From Monodelphis domestica (Eukaryota > Chordata > Mammalia > Didelphimorphia > Didelphidae), in the NCBI RefSeq assembly GCF_027887165.1, contig NC_077228.1, forward strand, positions 186,063,994 to 186,127,993: a DNA stretch of 64,000 bases, written 5' to 3'. Each line of letters opens with the position of its first letter. The stretch's first letter is position 1. Below the pieces are notes generated by a model that saw only the letters and a program-made list of their open reading frames with translations, ran no database searches and was not told the DNA's origin. Below, piece by piece: positions 35,245 to 45,520 of this stretch. The position numbers and the translations under genes were made by a program.

Positions 35245-35367
35245 TTCTCAATAAGCAATTTTTCTCTATTAAGCATCATCCTTGACAATCTCATGACTTC
35301 AACTATCATTCTATGCAGATGACCCTTAAATTTGCATGTCCTGGTGAAACACTGCTTCTACATTTTT

Positions 35368-35870
35368 TATGGTAGATGGAGCAGAATAGCTTTATGCAGT
35401 TAAGATGATTCCAATTTTGTTGGTGATATCCGAAGCATCATAGTCCGGAGCAAGTTGGACATAGGCCTTCTTCTCTCCATCAGGCAGGATTAGCATGTCA
35501 ACCTTAGCCACCTTTCTGCCATATTCTTTATTGCCTCTTGATCTGATGTTTGTTGGCTTTGACATCAAAACAAGGGTGGTGTTGTCCTCAATCTTCTTCA
35601 AAGGAGACTTGGTGGTCAAGGAAAACTTAATGATGGCATAGTGATCAAACTTTTCTCCAAGGGGTACTTTTCTTAGAATATTTGCACTACCTTTGAAGTC
35701 TTAGTGTCTTGGGTTGCTGGAAGGTAGAGGACATTAAGATCTTTTTTATGACTATGGGCATCTATGGGCATCCTTCACCACCACCTACTGGGCCTTCAAG
35801 GCCTTAAATTTGGCTTCTGTCTTGTAGGGAACTGCTTCTTTCTTTGCCTTTGGTAGCATCTTAGGGATAA
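35368..35870 (-). pseudogene. RPL23A: Processed pseudogene of ribosomal protein L23A (uL23)
   Basis: Read on the minus strand from an ATG at 35859-35857, the sequence follows RPL23A without introns: a KAKKEA-type start, then a KALKAQ segment, ending with [36 protein letters not shown]. The parent encodes a 60S protein at the peptide exit tunnel that contacts the signal recognition particle. Lesions: an in-frame TAG at 35787-35785; a 10-nt tandem duplication near 35753-35772; a frame departure across the [11 protein letters not shown] region (about 35520-35570) with later return; and one extra T at the original stop, which lets the frame run three codons on. A short T run at 35361-35366 may be the eroded poly(A). 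Intronless, broken and sitting inside L2, so it is a dead L1-made retrocopy. Confidence 0.93.
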
Positions 35871-36198
35871 AGGAACTCCTACACTTTAAGCTCTCACCTC
35901 TGACTATACAAAGCATGTTTACTGAACCTCCACAAAATGACTCCTTAAACTCATCACATTCCAAATTACTCTTTACATTATTAGTTCTGTCATTGATACC
36001 GTGTCTGCTTTCCTACATCTCAAACCCTGGTATTTTATTTGAATCTTTTTGCTCCTTTTCCTCTCACTTCTATTTAGTTAACCACATCTTTTCAATTATT
36101 ACCTTACAAAATATCTACCACATTTGTACTTTCTCCTCCATTTTCATGGTTATCACCTTAAAGCAATTTCTCATTACCCATTTCTTGGACTATTGCAA

Positions 36199-36221
36199 CC
36201 CCCCACCCCCCCTACCCCCCC
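36199..36221. other. C-rich tract with quadruplex potential on the minus strand
   Basis: Three runs of six to seven C separated by A and TA. On the minus strand the G runs are long enough to form a four-tract G-quadruplex or, on the C strand, an i-motif. Lies within L2. Confidence 0.6.
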
Positions 36222-36632
36222 TCAGCAGTTCTCCTTGTGTATATTAGCTTTTTAGTCAAATCCATTCTTCATACTCACAGGGGAATATTCTGCCTTGTAT
36301 TGTGTCACTTTTCTGTAAAAGTTTGTTAATTACTTTCTATTGCTTACCAAGAAGAATTCAAATTCTTTTGACTGTCATTCAAGGCCCTCTGTAATAAATA
36401 TAGTGCGACCCAAACTTTAAGTCTGATCTCACACTATTCCTCTTCATATACTCTATGATCCAGCCAAACCAAAACAGACCTATGTCTCCCAAACCCAACC
36501 CACATTTCCCTGTCTCTCTTCATTTTATATAGAATCAGGTGTTGTGGAAAGAACTGAGGTTTTGGAGACAAAGGACATGGGCTTAAATCTAAACTCTGGT
36601 TTATATTATGTGATCTTAGACAAGCTCACTAA

Positions 36633-37770
36633 GTGGAATGGGGGATAGAGGTCTGTCCTGGGCCATTTTCTTTACTTCCTTTATGCTATTTCATTTGATG
36701 ATTTTATCAGTTTACATAATTTAGATTATCATCTCTGTGCAGATGGCACTCAGATCTATTTGCCAAGCTATAACCTCTTTCTTGACCAACTGCCTGATAG
36801 ATATCTTGAACTAGATGTCCAGTAGACATTTTATACTCAACACGTCCAAAAATAACTATTTTCTTTTACCATTTCCTCCTACCCTGGCCAATCCTTCTCT
36901 CTTCCTAATTTTCCCAGAACTGTCAAAGTTAAACCATCAATCACTTAGGCACATAATCTAAGGGCCATCTTTGATTCTAACCCTCCTCTTATCCTCCCAT
37001 CTACAATTAATTGTTAAGTCCTGTCATTCCTACTTAGTATAGGCCCTCCTTTCCTTACATCTGGATAATTGCAATAGCCTTCAGCTTGGTCTCCTTGCCT
37101 TGAGCCTTTCCCCATTTTAAGTTATCGTCCTGGCAAATTTAATTTTTAATTTTTTATTTTATTAAAAAAATTAAGTTATTGCCTGGCAAATTGATCTTTC
37201 TAAAAGTCAGATCTGATCATACCACCCATCTATTCAATCAATTCTAGTAGCTCCCTATTATCTTCAGGATCAAATATAGCATATTTGGCTTTTAAGGTCC
37301 TTTAGAAGGTGGTCTCCTCCTTCCTCGTTAGTTTTCTTATATCTAACACCCTTCTGTATAGTCTGTGATCCATTGTTGCTGACCTTCTGCTCCTCAAACA
37401 CAACACTCCATACCCCTGATAGCTGGCATTTTCTCTGGCTGTCCCCTATGCTTGGAATGCTTTCCCTTCTCATCTCTGTCTCCCAGCATCCCTGTCTTCC
37501 TTTGAATCTCAGCTCAAGTCTTATCTTCTGTAAGAAATCTTTCCTAGTCCCTCTAATTGCTAGCACCTTCCCCTCTGAGACTCTCCTCAATTGATCACAT
37601 ATTTGTCTATATTTATATCTTGTTTGTACATAGTTGTTTGCATGTTGTCTCCTCCATTAGACTGTGAGTTTCTCTGAGAGCAGAGCTTTTTTTTTCTCCT
37701 TTCTCTGTATTCTCTGCATAGCAGAGTACATGGAATATAGTAAAACCTTAATAAAAATGCTATTTGATTG
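36633..37770 (+). mobile_element. L2 LINE 3' end, 1.14 kb, bounded by 5-bp TSD
   Basis: 5'-truncated L2 in sense orientation: 'catttcatttgatgattttatcag', 'gtgcagatggcactcagatctatttgcc', 'tgtcaaagttaaaccatcaatcacttaggcac', 'ggataattgcaatagccttcagcttggtctccttgcc', 'gatctgatcataccacccatc', 'tgcttggaatgctttcccttctc', 'tctgcatagcagagtacatgg'. Flanked by actaa (36628-36632, 37771-37775). The longest, most contiguous L2 in the window. Confidence 0.87.
37117..37192. repeat. 22-bp direct repeat around an AT-rich insert
   Basis: 37117-37139 and 37171-37192 are near-identical copies of a 22-23-nt L2 segment (ttaagttat..cctggcaaatt). The 31 nt between them are only A and T. This looks like a target duplication around a tail-only insertion, or a local duplication. 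Confidence 0.8.
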
Positions 37771-37868
37771 ACTAACCTCCCAGGGCTTCAATGTCCTCAT
37801 CCTTAAAATGAGGGCATTGGACTAGATTATCATTAAGGTCCCTTTTAATTCTAGATCTCTGATACCTT

Positions 37869-38195
37869 TCTCTCTACCCCACCCCCAATTTGATTTTTAC
37901 TCATCCTTTAAAGCATAATTTAAACTATGTTTCTTCTGGGTAGTTTTCTCTGATCCTTTTTTCAGTTGGTAATGACCTTTCTTGCTTTGGACCTTACACA
38001 GCACTTTTTCTAATGCACTTTTCATGTATCATTTCATTTTATAATTATTTGTGCATATTTCCTTGCCCCCATTTGCCTCTGAGAGAGCAGAGATCATATG
38101 TTAGCTAAACTTCCCATCTCTCCTAGTTCCTTGTACAATGCTCTGCTCAGAGTAGGTGGTTAATAAATGCTTTTGGAATTTTGAGTTAAATTGAT
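37869..38195 (+). repeat. L2 LINE 3' end, second copy
   Basis: 'ttttactcatcctttaaagcataatttaaactatg', 'gaccttacacagcactttttctaatgcac', 'ccttgtacaatgctctgctcagagtaggtggttaataaatgc'. 38196-39009 is otherwise unassigned. Confidence 0.82.
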
Positions 38196-39009
38196 TTCTT
38201 GACCACTGGATTCTGTTTTATATCTTTATTACTGACACTGTGTTTTGGCTTCTTTGAACACCACTCTGGTTTGGGAATTTCCCAACTGCCTTTCCCACTG
38301 CTTCTGAATTTCCCCTTTATGTATGAAGAACTGAATCATTCTCCTCTCTTCAGCTGTCTTCCTTCACTCTCCCCAAATTGGTGATCTGCTATTAACCCTT
38401 GACTTTCCACAGAAGCACACAATTGAAGAAAGGTACACAGTCTGGTTTATAATGTGAATAGCAGATGAGGCATGCATGCTAGAATTCTCTGCACTGCTCA
38501 TCTTGTCTTTCAGACAAAACTGTTATGCCTTCTGTTGACCAGTCATTCTTTCAGCATCTTGAAAGATTATGCATTCAAATCTATGGTTCCCCTATGTCAG
38601 TGGCTCCTTGAAAAGCAGCAATCCCATGGTCAAGCAGTGTTGAATGCCATGGGCAAAGGGAAAAATTAACAATTTCTGTCCTTCTTGAGAAGAGCTAATT
38701 TTCATTAAGAGCCGGAGCTAGGGACAAGGCTGTTTAATAATTTAGCTCATACCTATGCCTCCAGACAATGAACTGTGGGCAATCAACTGGGAGCTCCTAT
38801 AGTCAGAGAAAACTCACATTTTTAATGATTCAGTCACTGAAAACACCCATCCAATGGAATACTTGGACTCATTGACAGTAGTTAGTAAGTACTGAGCATT
38901 TATCCTGAGGCACTTTTTTCTCTCTCCTTCTCAGTGTATTTTTATCAGTAGTGAAATTTGAGGGAACCCACTACTGTGAAGTATTCACATTCACTTGATT
39001 CAGTTAAGC

Positions 39010-39110
39010 TTAGTGCAATAAACATTTATTGAGCACTTACTAGGTGCAAAGCCCTATGCAGGTACTGGGAATGGAGGGTGAATTCTAGGAACTTGCCATC
39101 GAATTGGGGC
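39010..39110 (-). repeat. L2 terminus, antisense
   Basis: 'gtgcaataaacatttattgagcacttactaggtgcaaagccctatgcaggtactggg' is the reverse of an L2 end. 39111-39544 has no recognised element. Confidence 0.65.
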
Positions 39111-39544
39111 ATGGGGGAGCTAAGATAAGTATACAAATTAATATCAGAGCTATAATAAGGCAGATTTGCTTGAGGGGATGCTGCCCTGGGTGTGGTTTCT
39201 TAGAAAGAGAAGTCAGCCCATCTTTCTCAAAGTGTGATCGGTACCCTCCCATCCTGACATGGCCACTCCTAAAAAGAGGCAAAATTGGGGTTGTGTCAGT
39301 CAGAGATTCTCTGGGAAGGGAAAGGGGGTGATAGTAGGATGAGACTTGTGGGGAGGGGATGTATGACCTTGTAGGTATGGGAGAGCAGTGGTTATGCTAT
39401 TTGACTTGGCCCTCTGTGAGGTGAGGGTATGTTAGACCAAAGAGGAGAGGAGGGATGCCAGTTTCCTGGGGCAAAGCCTTGGTCACCCTGTTCTAGTTAA
39501 ATCTCTGAAAAATATAATAAAAAAATGTAGAGGAGTGGGAGATG

Positions 39545-39718
39545 GAAGGCAGTATAGTGCAATGTGAAGATTACATGATTTGGAGCTGGAGAATCTTGGC
39601 TTGAATCCCACCTTTGCCATTTATATGGTGATTGACCTTTGGAAAATCACACAACTTCCTCAGGTATGAGATGGCCATTAAGGTCCCTTTTATTCCCAGA
39701 TCTAGAATTCTATGAATC
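39545..39718 (+). repeat. MON-type SINE
   Basis: 'gaaggcagtatagtgcaatgtgaagatt', 'tgacctttggaaaatcacacaacttcctcagg', 'attaaggtcccttttattcccagatctagaattctatgaa'. One core block is deleted. Confidence 0.72.
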
Positions 39719-39924
39719 CCAAAGTCAGCCCTATCCTGGAAGTTCAGAAATATTGGGTATCATGTCTGATTGACAAAGCCTCTAGCCTCTCTGCTGAGAC
39801 TAGGGAGGCACGCTTCACTACCTGTCCTCTGAAGTCAATCTCGGTCTCTGTATTGATCTCAGTTCTGCTGTTTCTCATGCTGTTTTCCTTTCTATTACTG
39901 TGGTCAGTGTGTAAATCATGCACA

Positions 39925-40258
39925 GCTAGAAGCATAGTATATAATATGTTGTTGTACTTAGAATCAGAAAGACCTGGGTCTGTTAGACAGTAAATCAATC
40001 AACATTAAGCGCCTACTATGTGTCAATCACCATGCTAAGCATTGGGAGAGAAAGAAAAAAAAATCCTTCCTCTGACACTTCCCAGTTCCCTGGACAAATC
40101 TTTTAACCTCTCAGATTGTTTCCTCTTTTGTAAAATGAAGATAATAATAACAACTATAACAAAGGGATGTTTTGAGGATAGGATAACAAAACTTATGTAG
40201 AGTGCTTTGCAAACTTTAAAGTGCTATCTAAGTGCTATTACTGTCAATATTATTAGTG
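39925..40258 (+). repeat. THER1-type SINE split by an L2-antisense-like piece
   Basis: 5' part up to about 39980 ('gtacttagaatcagaaagacctgggtc'), 3' part from about 40058 ('aatccttcctctgacacttccc...' to 'gtgctttgcaaactttaaagtgctatctaag'). The 75-nt insert has 'attaagcgcctactatgtgtc' and ends in an A-rich run. Confidence 0.7.
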
Positions 40259-40271
40259 TCCTCTTGCTTTT

Positions 40272-40580
40272 ATTATGGGTAGAATGCTGGACTTTGAATC
40301 TTGAAGTTGTTTAGTTGTGTCCAATTCTTTGTGACCAAATTTAGAGTTTTCTTGGGAAAGATACTGGAGTGATTTGCCATATCCTTCTTCAGCTCATTTT
40401 ACAGATGAGGAAACTGAGGTAAATGTGCTTAAGTGGTTTGCCTAGTATCATGTAGTAAGTGTCTGATGCAGGATTTGAATTCAGGAAGATGAGTCTTCCT
40501 GATTCAAAGACCAGTGCCCTTTCCACTGTGCCATCTAGTTTTCCTCTGGAGTTTTGAAGACATGAGTTGAAGTCCCATCC
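40272..40580 (+). repeat. Older SINE hosting a MAR1
   Basis: Only the head survives: 40272-40306 ('gtagaatgctggactttgaatcttgaag') and 40552-40580 ('ttttgaagacatgagttgaagtccc'), interrupted exactly at the duplicated octamer. Confidence 0.65.
40307..40551 (-). mobile_element. MAR1-type CORE-SINE with 8-bp TSD
   Basis: Reversed full-length MAR1 ('gttgtttagttgtgtccaattctttgtgacc', 'gagttttcttgggaaagatactgg', 'gatgaggaaactgagg', 'gatgagtcttcctgattc'). Flanked by tcttgaag (40299-40306) and ttttgaag (40552-40559). Confidence 0.88.
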
Positions 40581-40821
40581 AATGGAATGCTTAGACTTAT
40601 GATTGATATCCTAGGCCTGCTTTGCTATCTAATCGTAGTTCAGCATTGTCCCTATAAACTCATTGCCCTGTTTTATATTTCTTTTCTTTTTAGAGAAATT
40701 TGCATGTCTAGATCTTGATTACACACTATTTCCATTATAAAACACCACCAAATTTCCCCCTCCTTAGAAAATAAAAAAGACAAATATGATATATGAAAAT
40801 AAATATAATAACATATATGAG

Positions 40822-41056
40822 GGTAGGTAGGTAGATGGCACAGTGGAGAGAGTGCTGGGCTTGGGGTCAAGAGGAACTGAGTTGAAATCTGTCTGCAGAC
40901 TGTGTGACCTTGGGCAAGTCATTTAACACTTTGTCTCATTTTCCTCATCTGTAAAATGAGCTGGAAAAGGAAATGGCAAAAACCTCCAATATGTTTGCCA
41001 AAAACCTCTCAAAATTAGGGTCACCAAGAGTCAGACATGATTGAAAAACAACAACA
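40822..41056 (+). repeat. MAR1-type CORE-SINE, full length
   Basis: 'gtaggtagatggcacagtggagagagtgctggg' head, 'ccttgggcaagtcatttaac', 'aaaatgagctggaaaaggaaatggcaaa', 'aagagtcagacatgattgaaaaacaacaac' tail. Confidence 0.9.
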
Positions 41057-41139
41057 TGACATGCAATTGTTGGACTGTTGAAATAATTTCTGAATCTCCT
41101 TCTTTGGTTCCTAGGACCTATTTCCAAATGGTAACTCAC

Positions 41140-41405
41140 AAATCCTTGTTACTACATTGTCCTATTGCCACTCCTTCCTTGCCAAACTCCAGTTCTGTAT
41201 TACTTCCATTATCTACATCCTTTATTCCACTGATACTGAGTAGAGCTAGAAGTCAGTTACATAACTCTTTCACATTTTGTTCCAAAGTGAAGATCTGACC
41301 CAACTCAATTCGCAACTCAATAAACTCTTAATTTTCTCTAGGACAAAATATAGATTCTCTTTGTTTAGCTTTTTTAAAGCCCATCACAGCAAAATCCAAA
41401 GCCAT
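41140..41405 (+). repeat. Probable L2 fragment
   Basis: 'cttaattttctctaggacaaaatatagattctctttgtttagctttttt' and 'ccaccattcc'-like pyrimidine-rich text fit the L2 3' half. Diverged. Confidence 0.45.
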
Positions 41406-41571
41406 TTTTTTTAGCTGTTTATATAACAATTCAAGGTCCAAGGGGATTGGGCAGGATGACTTTTGGGGTCCCTTCCAATACTATATCTCTGGTTTGATGG
41501 TATTGTACTTGTGTTTTCTAAGAAACTCATAGAAAGATCATGGATGATTGTCAACATCCAGAGGTATTGAT

Positions 41572-41830
41572 TCAGCTAAGGGACACAGAGGATAGAGTTT
41601 TGGGCTTAGAGTTAGGAAGAACTGAATTCAAATTTGACTTCAGACACTTATAAACTATGTGCACCTGGACAAATTACTTAATTTCTGACTGATTCAGTTT
41701 CTTAAGTTATGAAATGAGTATCTTAATAGCAGCACCTCTCTCCCAAAATTGTTGTCAGGGGCAAATGTGATAACATTGTAAAACACTTAGCAGAGGGCTT
41801 ATTACTTAGTAGCCACTTAAAATTTTCTTT
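41572..41830 (+). repeat. THER1-type SINE
   Basis: 'agggacacagaggatagagttttggg', 'gaattcaaatttgacttcagacac', 'caaaattgttgtcaggggcaaatgtgataacattgtaaaacac', 'ttacttagtagccac'. Its pyrimidine-rich tail runs straight into the TTCC tract. Confidence 0.8.
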
Positions 41831-41836
41831 TCCTCT

Positions 41837-41988
41837 TTCCTTCCTTCCTTCCTTCCTTCCTTCCTTCCTTCCTTCCTTCCTTCCTTCCTTCCTTCCTTCC
41901 TTCCTTCCTTCCTTCCTTCCTTCCTTCCTTCCTTCCTTCCTTCCTTCCTTCCTTCCTTCCTTCCTTCCTTCCTTCCTTCCTTCCTTCC
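41837..41988. repeat. (TTCC)n microsatellite, 38 units
   Basis: 152 nt of uninterrupted TTCC within a 171-nt pyrimidine-only run (41823-41993). The purity suggests it is recent and likely to vary in length between individuals. Confidence 0.98.
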
Positions 41989-42039
41989 TTTTCAGATTGC
42001 TCCTATAGGAAGGAGCCTCTCCTTCTTTTCCTCGAGAAA

Positions 42040-42165
42040 TGAATTGTTAATATTAAATTTTTAAAAATTTGAGTTCCAAATTTTTCCCTCCCTCACCCTA
42101 GTTCCTCCCTCACTAGGTAAACAATATAATACCAATTATACATATGAAGTCATGCAAAATATTAC
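42040..42165 (-). repeat. L1 3' UTR fragment, antisense
   Basis: 'gagttccaaatttttccctccctcaccctagttcctcc', 'caatataataccaattatacatatgaagtcatgcaaaat' parallel the text at 49650-49740. 42166-42631 is unassigned. Confidence 0.7.
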
Positions 42166-42631
42166 TGTTAAGTGATAAATATTAAAATTAAATATTAAAA
42201 TATTCACTGTTAAGAAGTTCTTCTCCTTTTGGAAGTTCAGATCCTAATTTTTGAACTCAAGAACTCTTCAACTTGCAAATTCTTGAACTCAGAATTACAT
42301 ATAAGATAACTCTTGAGGCTGGAACTATCTATTTTAGAGTTCTTACTCCCATCAGGTCTCAGAGAAGAAAACAAAAAGGCAATAGTCATATGAGAATTTG
42401 AATTCCAGACTAGTATCCCCCCTCCCCTTTATCTCTTTAAGTATATATGATTGAAGGTTCCTTTTTCTCTGGCACCAGTTTCAAACAGGTATATATATTC
42501 CCTGACTACTTCCTGTTGGGCATGATGACACTTTCAGTTGACCACTGAACCAGAATCCTGGAGATACACTAAAGGGAAGGGATAATCCCTTTTCCTCAGG
42601 CTTCATCTTATTCTTGTCCCATAAGTTTTTA

Positions 42632-42819
42632 TTTTTATTTTTTAACTCTTTCCTCCTGTATTAGACTTGATACTTAGCATTGGTAGTAAGGGTTAGGGAA
42701 ATGGGGTCAGTGAATTGCCCAGGGTCACACAGCCAGAAAGTATCAGGGGTCAAATTTGAACCCAGCATCTCCCATTTCCAGGCTTGGAGCTCTATCCACT
42801 TGACCACCTAGTTGCCCCT
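42632..42819 (-). repeat. SINE1-type SINE
   Basis: 'ctctttcctcctgtattagacttgatacttag', 'gcccagggtcacacagccagaaagt', 'caaatttgaacccagcatctcccatttccagg', 'gaccacctagttgcccc'. Confidence 0.87.
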
Positions 42820-44164
42820 TGTCCTGTAGGTTTAAGGATGACTCTCTGAGCTCTTTGGCAATCCTATTTCTGAGATGGCATTCTCTTCCTGTCTGTATCT
42901 TTCTTCCTTTTTTACAGGGTCTTACAAGAACTTCAAAGGTAGCTAGCATCATCTTTCCCCCTTCCTGGACTCCCAGAAGGGAGGTGTTAGCTACTGCAGT
43001 TGAGGAATAGCAATGGCAGCAACAGAGACTATATATCAGATTTACTGTGAGTCAATCCCAGAGAGAAACCACCAGAGAGAAAAGAATCCACTTGGTTGTT
43101 GACTTGGCTTTATTCAGTAGAGGTGAAATGTAAAGTAGCTAATGAGTAGTTCTGTGGCAAAGATTCTAATGGGACTTGTATATTCACTTCTCATATGAAA
43201 GTCTCGTGATTCTTTGTTGTTCAATGTTCCCTTTCTGTTTGGAATAAAACTGCTTAATTTCTCTGGGTACATTTCTACTTTCTCTACTTCCTCCTAAAAT
43301 GGACTCCTTTGACTAGATGTAGAAAAAAATAATTATTTTAGGTATCTGAAGTGGGGATGGAAATGAAGCTCTGGGATTTGAGTTTCCCTTAGTGAGGGAA
43401 TAGGCAACCCTAGATTGGGGAATTTAGGGAAAAACTTGGGGGCAGGTAAAGGACGAGGATTGTCAGAAGTCGCCAGTTGTTATAATCTTTTCCTAAAGGT
43501 GTTTGACAAACTGCAGTACTAGATAAAGACCGATAACAGTGTGTTTCTCCTTTAGACACCATTTTCTGTTGTTGGAGTATGGGAAAAGGGAGAAATTCCT
43601 TGTCCTTCATCTTAATTCCCTTTGGTCTAGAAGTCCAAGGGAATGAAACTGGGTAAAAATAATGAGAAAAGGGCTGCTGCCTTTAAAATTTTAAGTCACT
43701 TTTCAATTCCAATGGCATACCTCATTAATAATGACTGCTTTGCACTGCTATTCAGTCTCATTTTTTGAGACCTTCTTGGTTAGTTGTTCTTCACTGCCTC
43801 TCATGTTTAGTACTAGTCTGGTGCTCTGAGACTTGTATCCTGCCATTGTACATAGTTGTTTGCTTTCCTGGACAGATTTATTTTCTTACAAGAAATCTTG
43901 TAGTTTTAAGACAATCTCCTAGGCAAATATCACTGGAGGAGTTTTGTTAAGCATGTATAACCATCAAGGAGGAAAGAGTCAGTCAAACACACCTGAAGTA
44001 TTACAGTTAGGGAGAGCCGAAGTGATTTTTCATGAGAAAACCTGTGATTGATCATATATCATGGAACTTTAAACCTGGGAGGGATGGTAGTGTTCCTCTA
44101 GTTTAAACTTCCCGTTGTCTCAATGAGGAAACTGAGGATCAGGGAAGGGAACTAACCTGCCTTC
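42820..44164. other. Unassigned, no recognised gene
   Basis: Only a MIR-like stub at 44075-44150 ('caatgaggaaactgaggatcaggg'). A 63-codon plus frame (42819-43010) starts at the SINE edge and has no family signature. Confidence 0.45.
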
Positions 44165-44505
44165 TGATTGGCCTCTTTTCCTCTGATTTCCTCTTTAATC
44201 CATCTTCTACACAGAGCTGTCGAAGTGTTTTTCCCATAGTGCAGTTCTAGCCATGTTCCTGTCCTACTCAGCAAAGTCCAGTGACTCCCTCTTGACTCTA
44301 GAATCAGATATAAATGTCTGTTTGACATTTAAAGTCCTTTACAGCCTGGCTCTCACCTGTGTCTCCAGCTTTATTATGCATCACTTCACTTCACTCACTT
44401 CTGGGTTTCAGCCAGCCATGACTTCTTACTAATTCTACAAAATAGTTCTATTTTCTAAATATTTCCTTTTTCATTGGCTGCTTCTTATGCCAGAATGTGT
44501 ATGGA
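44165..44505 (+). repeat. L2 LINE fragment
   Basis: 'cagttctagccatgttcctgtcctactcagc', 'ctccctcttgactctagaatcagatataaatg', 'aagtcctttacagcctggctctcacc', 'cctttttcattggctgcttcttatgcc' in L2 order. A likely continuation lies at 45290-45520. Confidence 0.65.
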
Positions 44506-44582
44506 GTGTTCAGAAAGGACTCATACCTCTGTTGTGAGGGCTTGTTGAATCCTTTTTAGAGCTTCTTATCTACCTTTTTTAT
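44506..44582 (+). repeat. Unclassified repeat, short copy 2a
   Basis: 'ggactcatacctctgttgtgagggcttgttgaatcctttttagagcttcttatctaccttt' parallels the opening of the full copy 220 bp downstream ('ggactaacacctttggtgtgagggtttgctcaac'). Confidence 0.55.
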
Positions 44583-44727
44583 TAGATTCTTCTTGAAGAT
44601 TATAAATTCTCAAAAGTTTGATCTCTTCGTCCTCAGAGGAAAGACCAAATGGATGTATCTATTAATAGCTCAGATTCCAATATTTTTTTTGACAGTCACC
44701 CTTTCTGGATTGTCCAACAGGGGTGTA

Positions 44728-45243
44728 GTGGGTGTTCATGGAGGACTAACACCTTTGGTGTGAGGGTTTGCTCAACCCTTCTCAGGGCTGCTTATCCACC
44801 TTTGGTTCCAAGAAACTAGTATGACCAGTGGCTTCACCCTGGTAAAAACATCTTGGCAGACGGACTAAACCAGGTTGAGGGTAACCGACAGACTTTATAC
44901 TCATCAATGAGTTAGGGAGGGTGTCTATCCTAAATATGTAAAGACTTCCCCGGCAGAAGGGGAAGATGAGAGCAATTTGTTTTAATGGAATCAAAAGCAG
45001 TGACAGCAGGCACTATAGAGCAACTAGAGCTTGGTCAGACATCAAAGAAACCAAGGGCATCTGCTGTATCCTTCGTCTTTGCCAGTCTTCTTGACTTTTA
45101 TCTTGCCTCTGAACTTTGATGATGCTCAAAGACAGAGGGAAGCTGATGACTTTGTGCAACTGCCTCACTTAAATATAATTCATGCACAAGTCAAGACTTT
45201 ACTCGGTGATGTTATTCATCCTTTTAAAAAATGAAGAATAAAC
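44728..45243 (+). repeat. Unclassified interspersed repeat, copy 2b (about 515 bp)
   Basis: Full-length counterpart of 5998-6556, ending 'aaaaatgaagaataaacaac'. It opens two short frames, on plus at 45031 and on minus at 44782, that have no counterpart open in copy 1. Confidence 0.72.
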
Positions 45244-45289
45244 AACTTCCTACTCAACCTCCACCTCTTAGAATTCTTAATTTCTTTGA

Positions 45290-45520
45290 AAAAAAATCAA
45301 TTTACATGGCTCTTTCTACATGAAGTTCTTTGTGATCTCTTAAACAATGAACATCTTTTCCCATGATACAATTTTATTATACTTAATATTTCATACATAC
45401 ACATATATAAGCGATATGCTATCTCATTTTATCTCTTCTCTTTGAGGGTGGGAACTATTTGTTTTTTGCATTTTTTTCAGTGTCTGGAACATAATGCTTA
45501 TGGATCAATTGAAAGATGGA
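45290..45520 (+). repeat. L2 LINE terminus
   Basis: 'gaagttctttgtgatctcttaaac', 'tctttgagggtgggaactatttg', 'tcagtgtctggaacataatgcttatgg'. 45521-45890 holds only a MIR-like stub (45795-45845). Confidence 0.6.

Larger units (their letters stand above)
35245..36510 (+). repeat. L2 LINE, interrupted by the RPL23A retrocopy
   Basis: The left piece (35245-35350) has 'tgacaatctcatgacttcaactatcattctatgcagatgacccttaaatttgc'. The right piece (35900-36510) continues in order with 'tgtctgctttcctacatc', 'acttctatttagttaaccacatcttttcaattattacc', 'tgcttaccaagaagaattcaaattc', 'caaggccctctgtaa'. Both fit the L2 3' half in sense orientation. Confidence 0.75.
36530..37868 (+). repeat. MON-type SINE split by an L2 insertion
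   Basis: 5' part 36530-36632 ('gtgttgtggaaagaactgagg', 'gtgatcttagacaagctcactaa') and 3' part 37771-37868 ('actaacctcccagggcttcaatgtcctcatccttaaaatgaggg'). They join to a continuous MON-type body at the duplicated pentamer actaa. Confidence 0.85.

Noticed and set aside
35392..35619. Functional RPL23A paralogue
   Set aside because: The open 75-codon frame covers only the C-terminal part and reads out of frame for about 20 residues. Upstream stop and duplications show a pseudogene.
41837..41988. CRISPR-like or other spaced array
   Set aside because: The repeats are contiguous simple units without spacers, in a vertebrate context.
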